Shown in pieces: positions 47,036 through 59,367 of a stretch of DNA of 64,000 nucleotides. Made by a program: the position numbers and the translations under genes. The stretch is from the NCBI GenBank assembly GCA_028564705.1, contig JAPXFQ010001945.1, forward strand, positions 186,001-250,000, read 5' to 3'. The DNA comes from Apricaphanius iberus (lineage: Eukaryota; Chordata; Actinopteri; Cyprinodontiformes; Aphaniidae). Below the pieces are notes generated by a model. It saw only the letters and a program-made list of their open reading frames with translations, searched no databases and was not told the origin of the DNA. The first letter of the stretch is position 1. Each line of letters starts with the position of its first letter.

Positions 47036-47418
47036 TGACGTTATTGAGAGCAGGTGGAGGAAAAGCTCTGGGAGATTGGAGAGGCAATCAGACGAGAGAA
47101 TACTTTTTTATTTGTGTCATTCTTGAAGGATTTTACTTTGTCTTTGGCTGATCTGACTTGTAGAGACCTCTGGACCTACATCAGAAAAAGGTAGAACACA
47201 AATAGAAATATGTAATTTCAACTTCACATTTGTAAAGCTAATTTAAGTTAGAATATGCTGTGTGTCAATCTAATTTTTACATCTAAATCTCTAATTTAGA
47301 ATTTATATTTGTTAGATTACTAATCTCAGGTTTTCATGATAACGTTCATATTTTCAGTAAAAATGTAAGGAAATTAGTGTTTTGTATCTAATGTCATATT
47401 TCTTTATGTATTAGAACA

Positions 47419-47715
47419 ATGGAGATGAAGTTTTTGACTCTGTTCTGCATGCTGTCAACATCTGGAGCTCAGAAATGGAAACATGAAACCTCTCATTGGG
47501 ATCCTGAAGGCATGGAACCTCTAGTTGTGTCATTACTATTTAAATTCATACAGCTTTGCATACACTAACAGGTCTCCATGTTCATTAGAGCACACTAGCA
47601 GAAAGACATGCTCCAACCTGACTCAGGTGTTGGACAACTGGAAGTTTGCTATTGTAAGCCAGATAAAAGAGCTGCTGATCCATGATCATGCCTCTGTTCT
47701 CCCTGAATACACCAG
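47419..47715 (+). pseudogene. Unrecognised small secreted-type gene, first coding exon (frameshifted)
   Basis: An acceptor TATTAG at 47409-47414 is followed by a good start context (ACAATGG). The Met-started frame reads MEMKFLTLFCMLSTSGA, a likely signal peptide, then QKWKHETSHWDPEGMEP. That frame stops at about 47573. The frame that is open to the donor AG|GTGAGT at 47715 is shifted by one base; it encodes [20 protein letters not shown] with two Cys and a sequon, then [17 protein letters not shown]. The shift must lie between about 47525 and 47572. A noncoding exon may end at 47190 (AAAAAG|GTAGAA). I recognise no family. It is either a decaying gene or a sequence error in a live one. Confidence 0.55.
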
Positions 47716-48129
47716 GTGAGTCCCACCGAACCTCTGCAGTGATGCTTGAGGAATGATTTCTAATAGTCTGAGTCTCCAAATAAGAAAATGTTTCCAACAA
47801 CCATCCATAAACAGATTGTCAACATATTCCTGGTCCTGTTACAACATAAAATGAAAATAAATTGAGTTACATGTTATTGAATTTTAAGAGATCTGACTAC
47901 AGAGACTGAGGCAAAAGGAAAGAGGGATAAGTTTCGGTTTCATGTTCCTTTTAATCAAGTTTCTCAGTGATTGTTGGGCTGCTCCTGTATAACAGATTAT
48001 AAAGTCATTAACAGCTTAAGATATGGTTGTGCTTCTCGCTTTTCCTGGCAGTTGAATCATAACAGAAGTCCGAAGTTATCTGAAATGTTGTTGAGATCAT
48101 TTGATTTTTTCATGTCTGCATGTGTTTAG

Positions 48130-48409
48130 GATCCAGCCTCTCTCTGAAGCTCTGGGAGAACTCTACCAGCAGTTTAACACTCTAAAGGACGAGCTGGGAA
48201 AACTCACATTAAAGTTTGATGGACTGGAGGCTTTTGTGGATAATTTTAAAGAGGGTAGATTCACCGTACCTCAGCGACCAATGTCGAGGATTCTTCCCAC
48301 CTTTGGTCTGAGGTCTCCACTAGGAGCACAGAGGAGGGCTCTTGATAGGAGAATCATCAGTCAGCCAACAGTGGTCAGAGCAAGGAGGAGAGGCCCACAG
48401 AAACAGTAA
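48130..48409 (+). CDS. Unrecognised small secreted-type gene, last coding exon
   Basis: A TTTAG acceptor at 48125-48129 continues the Arg codon split at 47715. The exon encodes [20 protein letters not shown] and further amphipathic helix (heptad-like Leu/Phe spacing), then a Pro-containing basic tail ending [10 protein letters not shown] and TAA. The whole mature product would be about 140 residues, helical and basic at the C terminus. A helical secreted peptide or cytokine-like protein is possible, but that is inference from shape only. Confidence 0.6.
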
Positions 48410-48931
48410 AATTACCGCATATTGATTTGTTTATAGATACAATGAAAGCTACGTGATTCCTGGAACATTGTAATCCAACATTACATTTCTTTCAGTATAT
48501 CCTCATAGCTATCTAACTTTCTGCCACAAGGTGGCAGCCTCCAACTGATTATGTGCCATTTTGTTTCACCACAGCCAAGCAGTATATCAAAATTGAAAGC
48601 TAAGATTAAAAGAATACATAACATTTTATACTGCTGTTTTTAATCCTTTACAGTATATTTGACAAGGTGTGAAGAAGGCCAACTTTATGCTAAGGTAATG
48701 TGTACAAAACAGGCAGACACAGATAGAGGTTGAGCACGTTTGCAATTTGATCAAGTCTTACAAGCATCAATTATCTGTTTAATAGCAAGGTTTGACATAA
48801 AAAATAAAAAACAAAATCAGTGACTGGAGTTCTTAAATTATGTGGTGTTGTTTAATGCATTTATGTAGATTAAACTTTATAGCATCTGACTTTTTTGTTA
48901 TTATCATCGTATTGTTTTATAATTACATTTA

Positions 48932-48944
48932 AATAAACAATAAA
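48932..48944 (+). terminator. Polyadenylation signals of the small gene
   Basis: Two AATAAA hexamers (48932-48937 and 48939-48944), followed at about 48961 by a GTGGTGTTGT GU-rich element. They lie 520 bp after the stop codon. Confidence 0.55.
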
Positions 48945-48979
48945 AACATTCAACATCAAAGTGGTGTTGTATTTTGCTC

Positions 48980-50340
48980 TGTTGCCTCACAATTAGAAGA
49001 TCAACGCCTAGATGGGTCTTATGTTGTGAATGTTTCCTCTATTATCTTGTTCTGCATTGGTTCTGTGATGGATACAAATCAGTAGGATTAGAAAATTAAT
49101 GAAAGGTTTTTCAAGAACTAACTGACTATTCAGATATCAATGTGATCCTTTGGTTTGCATTGAAACCTATACCTTTTTTAGAAGAAATTAAAAACCGTAA
49201 TAAAAAAGTCAATTTTAAAAGCTAAAGTATGACTGCATTGTAAACCCTACTACTGTACTTCAGCTTAAACTTCATATACCGGATTTTTAACTTCCTTTGC
49301 ATCATCAACTTTCTTCCTGTGCGTAAGAAACAAACATTGTTTTTTTTCAGGTTAAAGCTTTCATGATTGTGATTGCATGCATCAAAAATATTAATAGAAA
49401 AACAAGATGATCAAGAACAGAAGTTATTGTCTGTTTTTTTAGTTGAGTAAAATATTAAAAACCTTTTGAAAGTGGAGGGCAGATTAAACTGAATTTTCAT
49501 CCTCTGTCAGTGAAGCACAACCTCCTTTTCTGATTTCACAGGATGCAGCTGCAGGCATAGCTGTATCTAAATGTAAATGAGGAGTTCAAGTTTCCATTGC
49601 CAGTAGAAATGGAAACACACATTTCTTGATTTAAATTAACATTAATTTATATATCAGTTGATAGAAAAGATGTGTCATGTGTTGGAGAATGAGTGGAGGA
49701 GGTTCTGGAGGAGTCATTTAATATGATACTTAATGTAGAGTGACAGAAAAGAGTAAGAATTGTGAGGTAATCTGCAGAAATATTTCATCTGTTGTTTTTA
49801 GACATTTTGGATAGTTTTTGAAAGTTGTTTCTTTTTTTTTCAATGTATCTTAAATTGACATAATGGCTATCCATCCATTTAGTTTAGACTTAATAATGCA
49901 AATCTTTTAATATAATACATATGGAGAAACAAGCTGCTAAAACTTGTTTCAAATGTGACCCTATCATTTACATGAGGAAAAAAAGCAGAGAAGGCCAGCT
50001 GGTGTATCCTGTGAGAGAAGAAATGTCGAGCTTCACTCGGTATGCACAAAAACCTTAGTTTCCCTTGTTACCAAGAGGTTTTCCGTTTCGACTGTAAAAA
50101 TATAAATCGTTTCCTGTTATATTGCTTTTAGAGCTGCACACTGATCAAGACATAATAAGATTACAGTTCTAGAAAAAAAAACAACTGAAATTATGTATGT
50201 TTGATGTTTTTTTTAAACATTGAATTTTCATTTTGAAACCGTTTCTTTTGAAAATGTAAACTTAAACATGTTGCTATATTTTATTAATGAAATTAAAAAC
50301 TATTTTTGCAAAATACACAACAAAGTGTCAGGTTTGCAAA
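48980..50340. other. Intergenic, nothing recognised
   Basis: AT-rich, no supported exon, RNA gene or repeat. Confidence 0.5.
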
Positions 50341-50347
50341 TATTGGG

Positions 50348-51500
50348 CCTCATTTATCAAACTTGCGTACGACCAAATCAGGGTGTAAATGTTGCGTACA
50401 CAAAAAAAATTACACTTTTCGGCATTTATCAATCTGGACATGAGCGTACAATGCGCAGAAAATATACACCAAGTCAGGAGGTGGTGCAAATTTTACACCC
50501 ATTTCAATCTTCATCGTAACACGCAAAAAACATGCATAAAATTCAAGATTTAGACAACATTATAAATGCCCGTGCTGGAAAAATTATGCCTACACCTCTC
50601 ACATTACAAATATGCAATTTCATGAAGTTATGTTTGGGCTATGTCATGATCGTCTTTCATATTAAATAAACAAGGGGCGCCTCGCACACCACAGGACTCC
50701 AAAGTACAGTCGATTAAAAAGTTAGTGCCTTGATTGCTGCAGTTAGTGTGCGAGTCGTCTTTTTTCTTCCTTTCAATATCACCCATGTTTTCGGCTGCCC
50801 AATACTTTTGGAACGGATGTGCGTGCATGCTGATCCCCCTTTTTATGATAGTCTGTCATTAAATAAGGTGCAAAATGTCGAACACTAAGTCTCCGACAAA
50901 TTGTCGATTTCTCAATAGCAGCAGCATACAGAAAATTTGAAGGAAAAAAAAAATCTCTCCTGTAATGTGGCTTAGATAAAAATAAAAACTTAAATTGACC
51001 TAAAGTGGCAGTGTAACACTGTGATGGACTGGTGACCTGTCCAGGGTGTACCCCGCCTCTCGCCCGTTGACAGCTGATATGCACCAGCCCCCCGCGACCC
51101 CTTGAGGAATAAGCGGTTCAGAAAATGGGTGAATGGCAGTGAAAAAGTTACTATGTAAACATTCTGTAACAGATATGAATATAAATAAATAGAAAATAAC
51201 TAGAAATGTTCTATGTACAACATGATGTGCAATGTATGGTTACAGCTTAGATGTTTTTATTAGATGTGGATTGTGCGCAAAATGCGCACAGCCGCGGCAT
51301 CGTGTCATTCCGGTCCCACTGCAGGTGCTATCCATACTGGGTGTTCTGGCCACCAGCTGTGTAATATAACAATGAATAACTGCATGTAATGCTAGGTTTT
51401 TGGAGCATCTAGCGATCACAAGACGCACCATGGAGCTGGGTCTGCCTGTGACCCTGCTCGGCCCTCCAACGATCTGCTGTGTATTTTTTTTTTACCGCTG
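50348..51500. mobile_element. Possible PIF/Harbinger-like relic
   Basis: The start GGGCCTCATTTATCAAACTT resembles the ends of Harbinger-type elements (GGCCTCATTTAT). The interior has no recognisable transposase. It contains a SINE tail at 51015-51140. No matching right end was found, so the extent is uncertain. Confidence 0.35.
51015..51140 (+). repeat. SINE 3' tail fragment
   Basis: CACTGTGATGGACTGGTGAC, CAGGGTGTACCCCGCCTCTC, GACAGCTGATATGCACCAGC and AAGCGGTTCAGAAAATGG follow one another as in the SINE at 15755-16055, without the tRNA head. Confidence 0.8.
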
Positions 51501-51504
51501 CTAA

Positions 51505-52505
51505 ACGCGTTTTTGTAATTTTCAAATCGCGCAGTTTTTTTTAACCTGTAAATAAAAATTTATATTCTAAATATTGGCCCATTATTTCTGTAGCAAGCAA
51601 TCTGGAAATTGTTTGATATAGCCTATATTTCTTTTTAAGCAATTGTGTACCGGTCCCATGCAGTTTACAGATGTAATATATTTCCAGATTTCATTTTTTG
51701 AGATCCCTTGATGCCACTTATGAGGATTTCAAATACTACAAGTTTGTTTTTTCCCCCACGACATTCATTATTATCTCTACTTCCTGCTAGCGAAGTTTTA
51801 TAGATTATTTTAAATCGCAACTCCTGTATGACCACATATTCAGGTTTTGAAATATAAAACTGTTTTGCTACAGCAAATACAGACCAGAGTAAAAAAATGA
51901 GAGCAAAAATATTTGAAATATCTATTATTTATCAAATATTATGACTGAATATTTAAGCATAAAAAAGACTATTCAAAATAAACTAAAAAAGCATTCCAAG
52001 TAATTTTGAATCGTGAGGCTTACACATTTGTGCCAATGTTCCTTTCATGCCCCTTTATGTTCCATTCACAAAAAAAGATTGCTTTAAAAATACATTAAAA
52101 GTGAATGAATGTCAAAAAAGAATTAGTTCTAAGCCTTTTATATTGATTTTGTCCGCATGCTAAATAAAAATTTCAAAGGTTGTTTTAAAAAAGAAACAAA
52201 CAATTAAATAATAAAAAAATCTTTACCTGTTATGATCAGGATGGTCCTCATGAAGACATTTTAAATACCTCACATGTGGGTATTTATTGCCAGAAGAATG
52301 CTTTTTAAGACCTTTTTTTTGTTTTTACATTTGAAAATATTCAGTATATCGTTGTATTTTTTTCTCTATTAAAAAACTATAAGAATCATAAAAAGATTAT
52401 GAAAAATACAAAATTATATTCAGATAAAACATGTTCTGTGTCATGATGTCAAATATCACCTCTGCCATTCATTTTTCTTTCCCGTTTTTGTTTATAAAAA
52501 TCAAG
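51505..52505. other. Intergenic, nothing recognised
   Basis: AT-rich with A and T runs. Confidence 0.5.
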
Positions 52506-52514
52506 GTCAGCCAT

Positions 52515-52800
52515 ACACTCTCAGAAATAGGGGTACCAAATTGTACCTAAAAAGGTATAAATGCTTGTCGCTGTGGGTGTTCCTTTTTGAGACACATTTC
52601 TGTACCCTTTAGTCTTGGTCCATTTTTGTACCTTATGAAGTTGTACCATCGGAAGTACAATCTTGGACTATCCTAAGACATAAATGTACCTTCAAACTAC
52701 AGTACAGAAATGTTCCCTTCAAAATAGTACGATAGGGTACCTTTAAGGGTAGCCCCCCAGCGACAACCTATTCCGTACCTAAAAGACACAAAAATGTACC
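52515..52800. mobile_element. Palindromic MITE, right end truncated
   Basis: The left part (CACTCTCAGAAATAGGGGTA, TTGTACCT, GTCGCTGTGGGTG) is an imperfect inverted copy of the right part (GGGTACCTTTAAGGGTAGCC, CAGCGACAACC, AATGTACCCC). GTACC units recur throughout. The terminal CTCTCAGA is not mirrored at the right, so that end is lost. The layout is that of a common teleost fold-back MITE. Confidence 0.65.
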
Positions 52801-53054
52801 CCAATACTCCACAATATTTGGTTCCTAAACTGTTTATTTTCATTAAGTTAATCACATCAAATAATTTAAACAACCACAGGCGAACAGTCTTGATTACATT
52901 TTTACATTGCCATAGGACATCTCAAGTAAAATAAATTCATGTAAAAATAGTAAACAGTCAGATGAGGACACTAACACCTGAACACAATTATGTTTTGACT
53001 GATCACAAAGATGGCATGTATTTAAAACTGTCCTCACAAATAAAGTTTAGCTCT

Positions 53055-53760
53055 ACTTCATTAAGTCATCTTCATCTTTCAAGCCTTCTCTAGCTCCTGT
53101 CTGAGCCCTTGGTATTTCTCAAGTTTCTCATGTTCCTTCTTCTTGATGTTACCATCACTTAGTATTGCCACCACAACGGCTTTCCTCTGCTCTTTATCAA
53201 CCACCACAATGTCCGTTTGGCTCGCCATCCTGTCTGTCTGAATCTGGAAGCGCCACAGGATCTTTGCTCAGTCATTCTCCACCACCTTTGGAGGTGTTTC
53301 CCACTTTGACCTTGGGGTTTCCAGCCCATACGCCGCACAAATGTTTCTGTATACTATATCAGCCACTTCTTTATGACATTCCATGTAGACTTTCCCTGCC
53401 AGCATTTTACACCCTGCTGTTACATGTTGGATTGTCTCAGATAACTCTTTGCAGAGCCTACACCTTGGGTCTTGTCTGGTGTGGTAGATCTGGGCCTCTA
53501 TTGCACTGGTGCTTAGAACCTGCTCCTGTGCAGCCAGGATGGTGTCCTGTAGTCCAGCCCTCTCTAGCCACTGGTAGGATTTCTTGCGATCACCCACTTC
53601 AGTTAAGTTCCAGTGGTACATCCCATGTAGGGGCTTGTCCTCCCATGCTGGTTCCTCCTCCAGCACCTCCTCATCTTGTCATTGTCTCAGGCATTCACTA
53701 AGTACGTCAACCCTTGTCCTTAATGTACTTATGGAGCTTTGATGTTTCATCCTGGATAGT
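53055..53760 (-). pseudogene. R2/R4-type LINE C-terminal fragment
   Basis: The minus strand reads ATIQDETSKLHKYIKDKG, then a TGA, then PLHGMYHWNLTEVGDRKKSY, HTRQDPRCRLCKELSETIQH and VTAGCKMLAG (zinc knuckle CxxC-H-C), YRNICAAYGL, and ETPPKVVEND leading into the restriction-like endonuclease. After 53268 the frame is shifted. It is the upstream extension of the domain seen at 18299-18690. The 178-codon plus-strand frame (53165-53701) is its shadow. Confidence 0.85.
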
Positions 53761-53764
53761 GGCT

Positions 53765-54365
53765 CTCAAAAACACTTGTGCTGAGTGAATTTTCAAAGTC
53801 AACTAACAACCTATCTAAAGAAAACGCCCAGAACTGTTTTATTTGGTGACAACTGGGGCCAGGCTGGCAATTGCAAGTTGAAATGGTACAAATGTGTACT
53901 TTATATCAGTTTAAACCTTTAAAGGGGCACTTCTGACGAGAAAAAAAAAAAAAATCTTTTTTTTTAACAGGGATGTAAATTATTGTTAGCAGCACTGAGA
54001 ATTTGCTGTAAATGAAGCCAATTCTATGAACAAATCAAACAAAGTGTATAAAATATACTCAGGTGTCTGAATGGACCATCACATTACTTAAAACTAATAG
54101 TGTTGCAGAAAACACAATGACCAAAAAAGTAAATATTGTTTTATGTATTATTTTTAATTAAATATTTTTTTCTTTTTTTTTGTACACACTGTGATCATAG
54201 GTTTATTACAAGTTTTCATAAATTGCTTTTTATTTACCTGGCATACAAATAAAATTGTATCTAAATAACATTTTTTATCAGAAGAATAAAGAAGAAAATC
54301 AACCAATCTATTTCATTACATCATATTTTGATGATTTTCATAATATTAGGAGATCATCTATAAAT
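53765..54365. other. 3' flank of the GPCR gene
   Basis: AT-rich. TTTATT at 54202-54207 and near 54229 are AATAAA on the minus strand and suit polyadenylation of the GPCR transcript. Confidence 0.45.
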
Positions 54366-55331
54366 CTAAGCAGAGGGTTTTGGCACAGACACATTTTTCC
54401 TTTTTTCTGTGCTGATACAAATTTTTAACTTCTTAATGCAAGCATCTGGAAGAAAAGGAACCTTCTCTAGACGAGACAGATAGACAAGTGGTTGGATAGT
54501 GCTGCTAATGTTTAGGAAAGCAAAGCCAACGGGCTGCACATAGCAACGAAACACATCAGGGTCGTAATGGTCTTCAAATGGGAACAGTGCAACCAAGGGC
54601 AAATAGTTGAAAATAATGATACGAAGGATGGAGAGCACTATCTTGAAGGCCTTCTTCTTCATGGGGTGCATGTCATCTTTCCCAGCTCCACGAGATTTCT
54701 TCAGGACCCATAAAATGCTTGCGTTACACACCACCATCCATGTAAAAGCTGCAAGGACCTCTCCAGTGAACACCTTCTCAAAGTTGGGAATACCGCCCAC
54801 CATCTTGGCTGCAGAGTAGGCAAATGTGAGGCAGAGTACCAGTACTGTGAGGCTTAACCTGTGCTTGATAGACTTCAGTTGCGCAAATGTTATTGGAAAG
54901 AGCACTGCCACAAATCGATCCAGGCAGATACAAGAGAGAAACAGGGGGCCGCTGGTGTCTTTTACACCAAAGGAAAACTTTACAGCTGACCACACTGCCT
55001 TGCTATGCCAGATGTATAGATTTAAGAAGTTGAGGGGTGTCATGGTGCCAAAGTAGGCATCCATGAAGGCCAAGCAGCCCAAAAACAGGTCAGAAGTGGA
55101 CGGTTCTTTACGATTGTGGATAAGAATCGCAATAACCAGCAAATTGGCAGGTATTCCCACAATTACATTGATAATTTGTAAGGTAAGATCAAACAGAATT
55201 CCCTCAACGTATTTTTCGCAACCATCAAAAACGCTGAAAGGTTTTAGTGTGTTGTTGATATAAACTGTGGCGTTGTGAGGGTGGTGTCCATGAACGGATG
55301 TTGAGTTAGGTGGCAAGAAGTATCTATCCAT
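54366..55331 (-). CDS. Class A G-protein-coupled receptor, noncanonical, orphan-like
   Basis: A single coding exon of 321 codons from ATG at 55331. An upstream in-frame Met at 55376 lies before a CTGTTTAG acceptor (about 55354-55347), so the start MDRYFL is preferred. The N-terminal tail has sequons at N9, N20 and N26. TM1 contains GIPANLLVI (Asn63). TM2 has LAFMD (Asp91). TM3 ends CLDRF (138-140, DRF rather than DRY). TM6 has NYLPLV in place of CWxP. TM7 has IQPLVY in place of NPxxY. Neither the conserved TM3 Cys nor an ECL2 Cys is present; Cys38 and the Cys of FRCYV in loop 3 may pair instead. It should be a plasma-membrane receptor coupled to G proteins. It resembles fish-expanded orphan receptors, but I cannot name the ligand or symbol. 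Confidence 0.88.
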   Translation of the reverse strand: MDRYFLPPNSTSVHGHHPHNATVYINNTLKPFSVFDGCEKYVEGILFDLTLQIINVIVGIPANLLVIAILIHNRKEPSTSDLFLGCLAFMDAYFGTMTPLNFLNLYIWHSKAVWSAVKFSFGVKDTSGPLFLSCICLDRFVAVLFPITFAQLKSIKHRLSLTVLVLCLTFAYSAAKMVGGIPNFEKVFTGEVLAAFTWMVVCNASILWVLKKSRGAGKDDMHPMKKKAFKIVLSILRIIIFNYLPLVALFPFEDHYDPDVFRCYVQPVGFAFLNISSTIQPLVYLSRLEKVPFLPDACIKKLKICISTEKRKNVSVPKPSA

Positions 55332-55394
55332 GTTTACCAGCAAAAACAAGGACTCTAAACAGAAAAGAAGGCACAAAAGTCATGATTGTTATCC

Positions 55395-58300
55395 AACTTT
55401 TACAGTAACAGAGAAGTCAAGTGTGTGAAACTCCAAACTCTTTTAAAACATGCTGTTCTTTATTAGCACCCTTGAGTTGTGATCCCTGATAAGTTGATTC
55501 CCAACAGGAAAAAAGTGGCTGCAGAGGGAGCTGTCAGATAGTAAAAACATGTTACAAACACCCACAAAATCTTCCTTCTGGCTGTTATCTTGTTATTGTG
55601 TCTGCGTGGACTCTCCTCTGGGAAACATGACTCTCTGAACAAAGAGACATCTAAAATACACAAGAGACTCCTTTAACCACCATTTCTTAGGAGAATAAAA
55701 GAACATCAACTCTTGGATTTAAACAGCAAAGGTCACAATTTTCGGAGAGAAAATAGATGACGTTAGATGATCTGGAGCTTTTTAAAGGTCAGTTGCCACA
55801 GGAAATTGTTTCTAAAGCTATTTCTGAAAAAGGAATGCTAAAATAGGAAATAAATCAAATATTCTATGAGAAAAAAACAATTTCCTATATAAGGGTCATC
55901 TAGGTGTTGTCCTTATTTTTCCACAGAAAGGAACACAAGCTTCGTTGCTAATTTTCTTCAAAGCTTTATAACTGTTTGCTGCAGCTCTGAAAATTAAAGA
56001 CTCTCTAAAAATCATTACACCTGAACTGCCTCCAGCCATGGACTGTTGAGACCAGAGCCTGTGATTATTCATTGCTATCAGGGGGAATGTTCTGCTTTAT
56101 TCTGGAGTTTTTCTTGGTCCCTTTGCGAATGGTGTTTCCAACTGCCCTCGGCTACAGAGCTCACCTCGTGCTCTTCACACTCCTGTGAGATTAATAACAC
56201 TGAGAGGAGTGAAGCTTTTAAGCAATTAACATCCTTTGAGATTGCAGACTTTAAGTGTCAATAGTTTATTTTCTTCAAGATCATATTTTGACAATGAAAA
56301 AAACATAATCTCAAACTCTAAATATTAGGATTAAATTGGATATTTGTTGGTCGACAGTATGAGTCAACTTGTAATTTTAAAACTTTTTAAAATCTTAGTT
56401 CAGTCGTCTGCATATAATGTAATTAGCAGTGAAATTAAACGTAAGATTTCCGTGGTTTATAGATGAAAATTTTTCTCATAAAAAGTATTTTGTCATACCT
56501 ACTTTTTTGGTACATACCAATTTGCCGCATGCTAATTTGACATCATTGCTTTTAAACATTTGTGATACGTTGAGAATCGCAGTACACAGCACTTTCCCTC
56601 ACATCGCAGACTTTGTTTTGAAATTGAAAAAGTCCATTATATGGCTTCATGAGATGAATAAAGATTGAAATTAACATAAAATTGGAAAGAATGCATCTAG
56701 TTTCCTTTCATTTTCTTACAAATTAATATAAAGGGAGTCTCATAAATTCTAGTGAATAAAGTCAAACTTTGTTTTAACGACTTGAAAAAATCAACTTGCA
56801 TTTCCTTGTCCTGGCTAACTTAGTTTTAGCGACCTTTTTAATACACTTTTTAATGAAAGATTGTTTTTATACAACCGTTGGAAAATGCACATGTTGCTGT
56901 TAGACTTCAAAGTTTATACTCACCAGTTTATTATGTTCTTCTATCCTGAGCCTTGAGATTTATGCAGTGTGTTCTTTAAGGCACTCATTTATGTCTTGTC
57001 TGGAGTGTCATCAATTCGACGCCGACCAGTGAGGGAGGAACTTTTAGATATGAGAAAATATTGACTTTTCCAAATGAGTGCTTATTAGTTTCTAATGTGG
57101 AAAAGTAATTTGTGTGTTAAATAAAGGTGATTGAAAGTGGACGGAGATCTTATTATTTTACACTTTGGCGAAAAATTCATTTGCAGAGCAGATGTTACAT
57201 TGTATCCGTGTTGATTTAACCTTTAAAAAAATTGTTTTTTCGGTATTTTCTGCAAATTTTATAAAGGTGCTTGATGAATAATGATTAGAAATATGCTTAC
57301 TTCTTCATCATTCCTTCCTGTGTATTTAAGCATTTAGCATAAGGCTTAAGGAACATCAGACCTCTAGATTTTACAAAGTAGAATCCCTTTTTTTCACCAT
57401 GCTTTTGCCCCCCTTCTTTATCACTAGAGACATTTAGTTCAAAGGCAGAGAGGCTTTCAGAACATCTCCACTTCCCAGTCAAATATCCAAAAGAGGACTG
57501 AGTGCCTTAAAAACACAGATCACACAGGATATCTTTACAGTGTTGAATTTGAGATTTGTGTTAGAGGGTCAAATTATATTTGAGGCACTGTTTAGGAAAA
57601 CAGAACCCAATGTTCTTTTCCCATGTGAGGAGATAAGACAAATCCCTGATGATGTTGCCCTAATGTGTAAATCACACCAGTGATATATACAGAAACCAGT
57701 GTGAATTGGCTGCATTAACTCTTTTGTGCCTGAGGGGACAGTAGTGTACTGATTTTGTATGGATCTTATAACAGGTAAAGCACTTCCACACTCTCACTTT
57801 TAAAAGTTTTAATGTTATCATGCTGTATAATATGTATAAGTTTTCATAGATTAAAAAATTTTGATCTATATTCTGTCAGGTGTCTTTTTATTTAAAGGCT
57901 CTTTGAGCAGGATTTCTAAAAAAACAAAAACAAGACACATGGATGTCCAGTTTTGTAATGCTATTAGGTGATGAAGCTACTTTTAGTATGTAGTAAATAC
58001 TATAGAATTTGGATGCAGGGATTATCTGCTCTGTCGCTTGATATGTTGCTTGTTTTCATAATACTGGTGTGCCGACTATATGTGCTACCCTATAATCCAT
58101 GCTACCGTGTATCACTACGCCTATGTGGTTGGGTGTTATGTCACAGTTTGCTTACTCAGCAAACCTGTCATCTAAAGTTCTTACCTTTGGAAGTTTCAGT
58201 CCGAGTGTTTTGTTTCGTAGAGGGTTACTGTAGGATTTTTTCAAATTGTTTCATAATCCTTAAATTGTTATATCACTACTACGTTACATGACAGCCCTAA

Positions 58301-59215
58301 TAGGTATGTTTGTAAATAGCTTCAGTTTCACGTTTATGATATGGCTGTACTACATGTAAACACGTAAGGTTCCATTGTTTAGAGTCGACCACGTGAACTG
58401 CATAAAATATGATCTATTTTGTGGGCTAATTGTGCTTATAATTAACCTACTTATCATTATATTGGAGTAATAATGCCTTCTTTATTAATTCTACAAAATA
58501 TATGCTAGAGCATGTTGATAAACTCACAGACTGTAATTGAAAGCTGTCTGCTTTGTGGTGTAATTCAGATTCACCAGGTGCGTTCATTATTGTTCATTAT
58601 TTAGCATTGCATTTGCTTTTTAAACTTTGGAAACAACATGCTCCACATTTTACTGGCTTGGTATATATTTACTGCCTGCTTTGCAAACTAATAGCATATT
58701 TCCAGAGCTAATCAGTCACCTAAAGATTAATAATATCACGGTTTATTTTTGTAGTAATTAACAGTCTTTATTCTTTATTGGCCCACAGTCATGAAGCAGT
58801 TGTGTTGTGATGTAAGCTGTTCAACACCTCTTTTAGGACACTACATGGAAATAGGTCATACCAGGTTTGGGTGACTGATTTTTATCCTACTAGTTTTCCA
58901 GGAGACATTCCTCTGTGCTTCAAGTGGAGACGTCAGACCAAAGCTGAGGGGAACCATAAACATCCACCAGTGTGGTACGATCGGCCACAGCATTCTGCAC
59001 TCCATCAAATTGTGTGGTCAGCATTGCCAGTTAATCTTGCAGGAAGTTAAACTGCAAGTAAAAATCTCCCAGAGTCTTAGAGAGGGACTGGATCCAAAAT
59101 ACATGTTAGGATAAAATGTGGAAAAGATGAAAATGTTGTTCACATAGTGAAAATGGTGTTCATATATTTACAACTTTATCTTAAAATAAGCTGAAAACAA
59201 AACACCAAAGCACAG
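55395..59215. other. Between GPCR and V segments, nothing recognised
   Basis: It should hold the 5' UTR exon and promoter of the GPCR (plus side of 55355) and flanking DNA. Open frames at 57297-57482 and 57968-58291 are unsupported by splice sites or domains. No repeat family recognised. Confidence 0.4.
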
Positions 59216-59224
59216 ATTTGGTGA

Positions 59225-59367
59225 CAGCTCCTCCTCCTTTCAGCCCCTCTCACTCTTAGGGTTGTAATAAATGCCTCCTCCAGCGCATCCTCTCCTAATC
59301 CTTTACACTCTCTCATTTGTTAGCAGTAAGGTCACTTACCAAGTTCCAAGACGCAAAGATTGAAAAC
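59225..59367 (+). promoter_or_regulatory. V-segment promoter region, first V
   Basis: GCCTCCTCCAGCGCATCCTC, CTCTCCTAATCC and GTAAGGTCACTT lie in the same order as upstream of the second V (62975-63040, CTCCTCCAGCACATTCTCTC and GTAAGGTCACTT), with an AT-rich TATA-like 'ttgtaataaatg' just before. A clear octamer (ATGCAAAT) was not found. Confidence 0.5.

Noticed and set aside
53165..53701. 178-codon plus-strand frame
   Set aside because: It lies antisense to a LINE fragment with zinc knuckle and endonuclease motifs.
57968..58291. 107-codon hydrophobic frame
   Set aside because: AT-rich chance frame with no homology recognised and no promoter or splice evidence.
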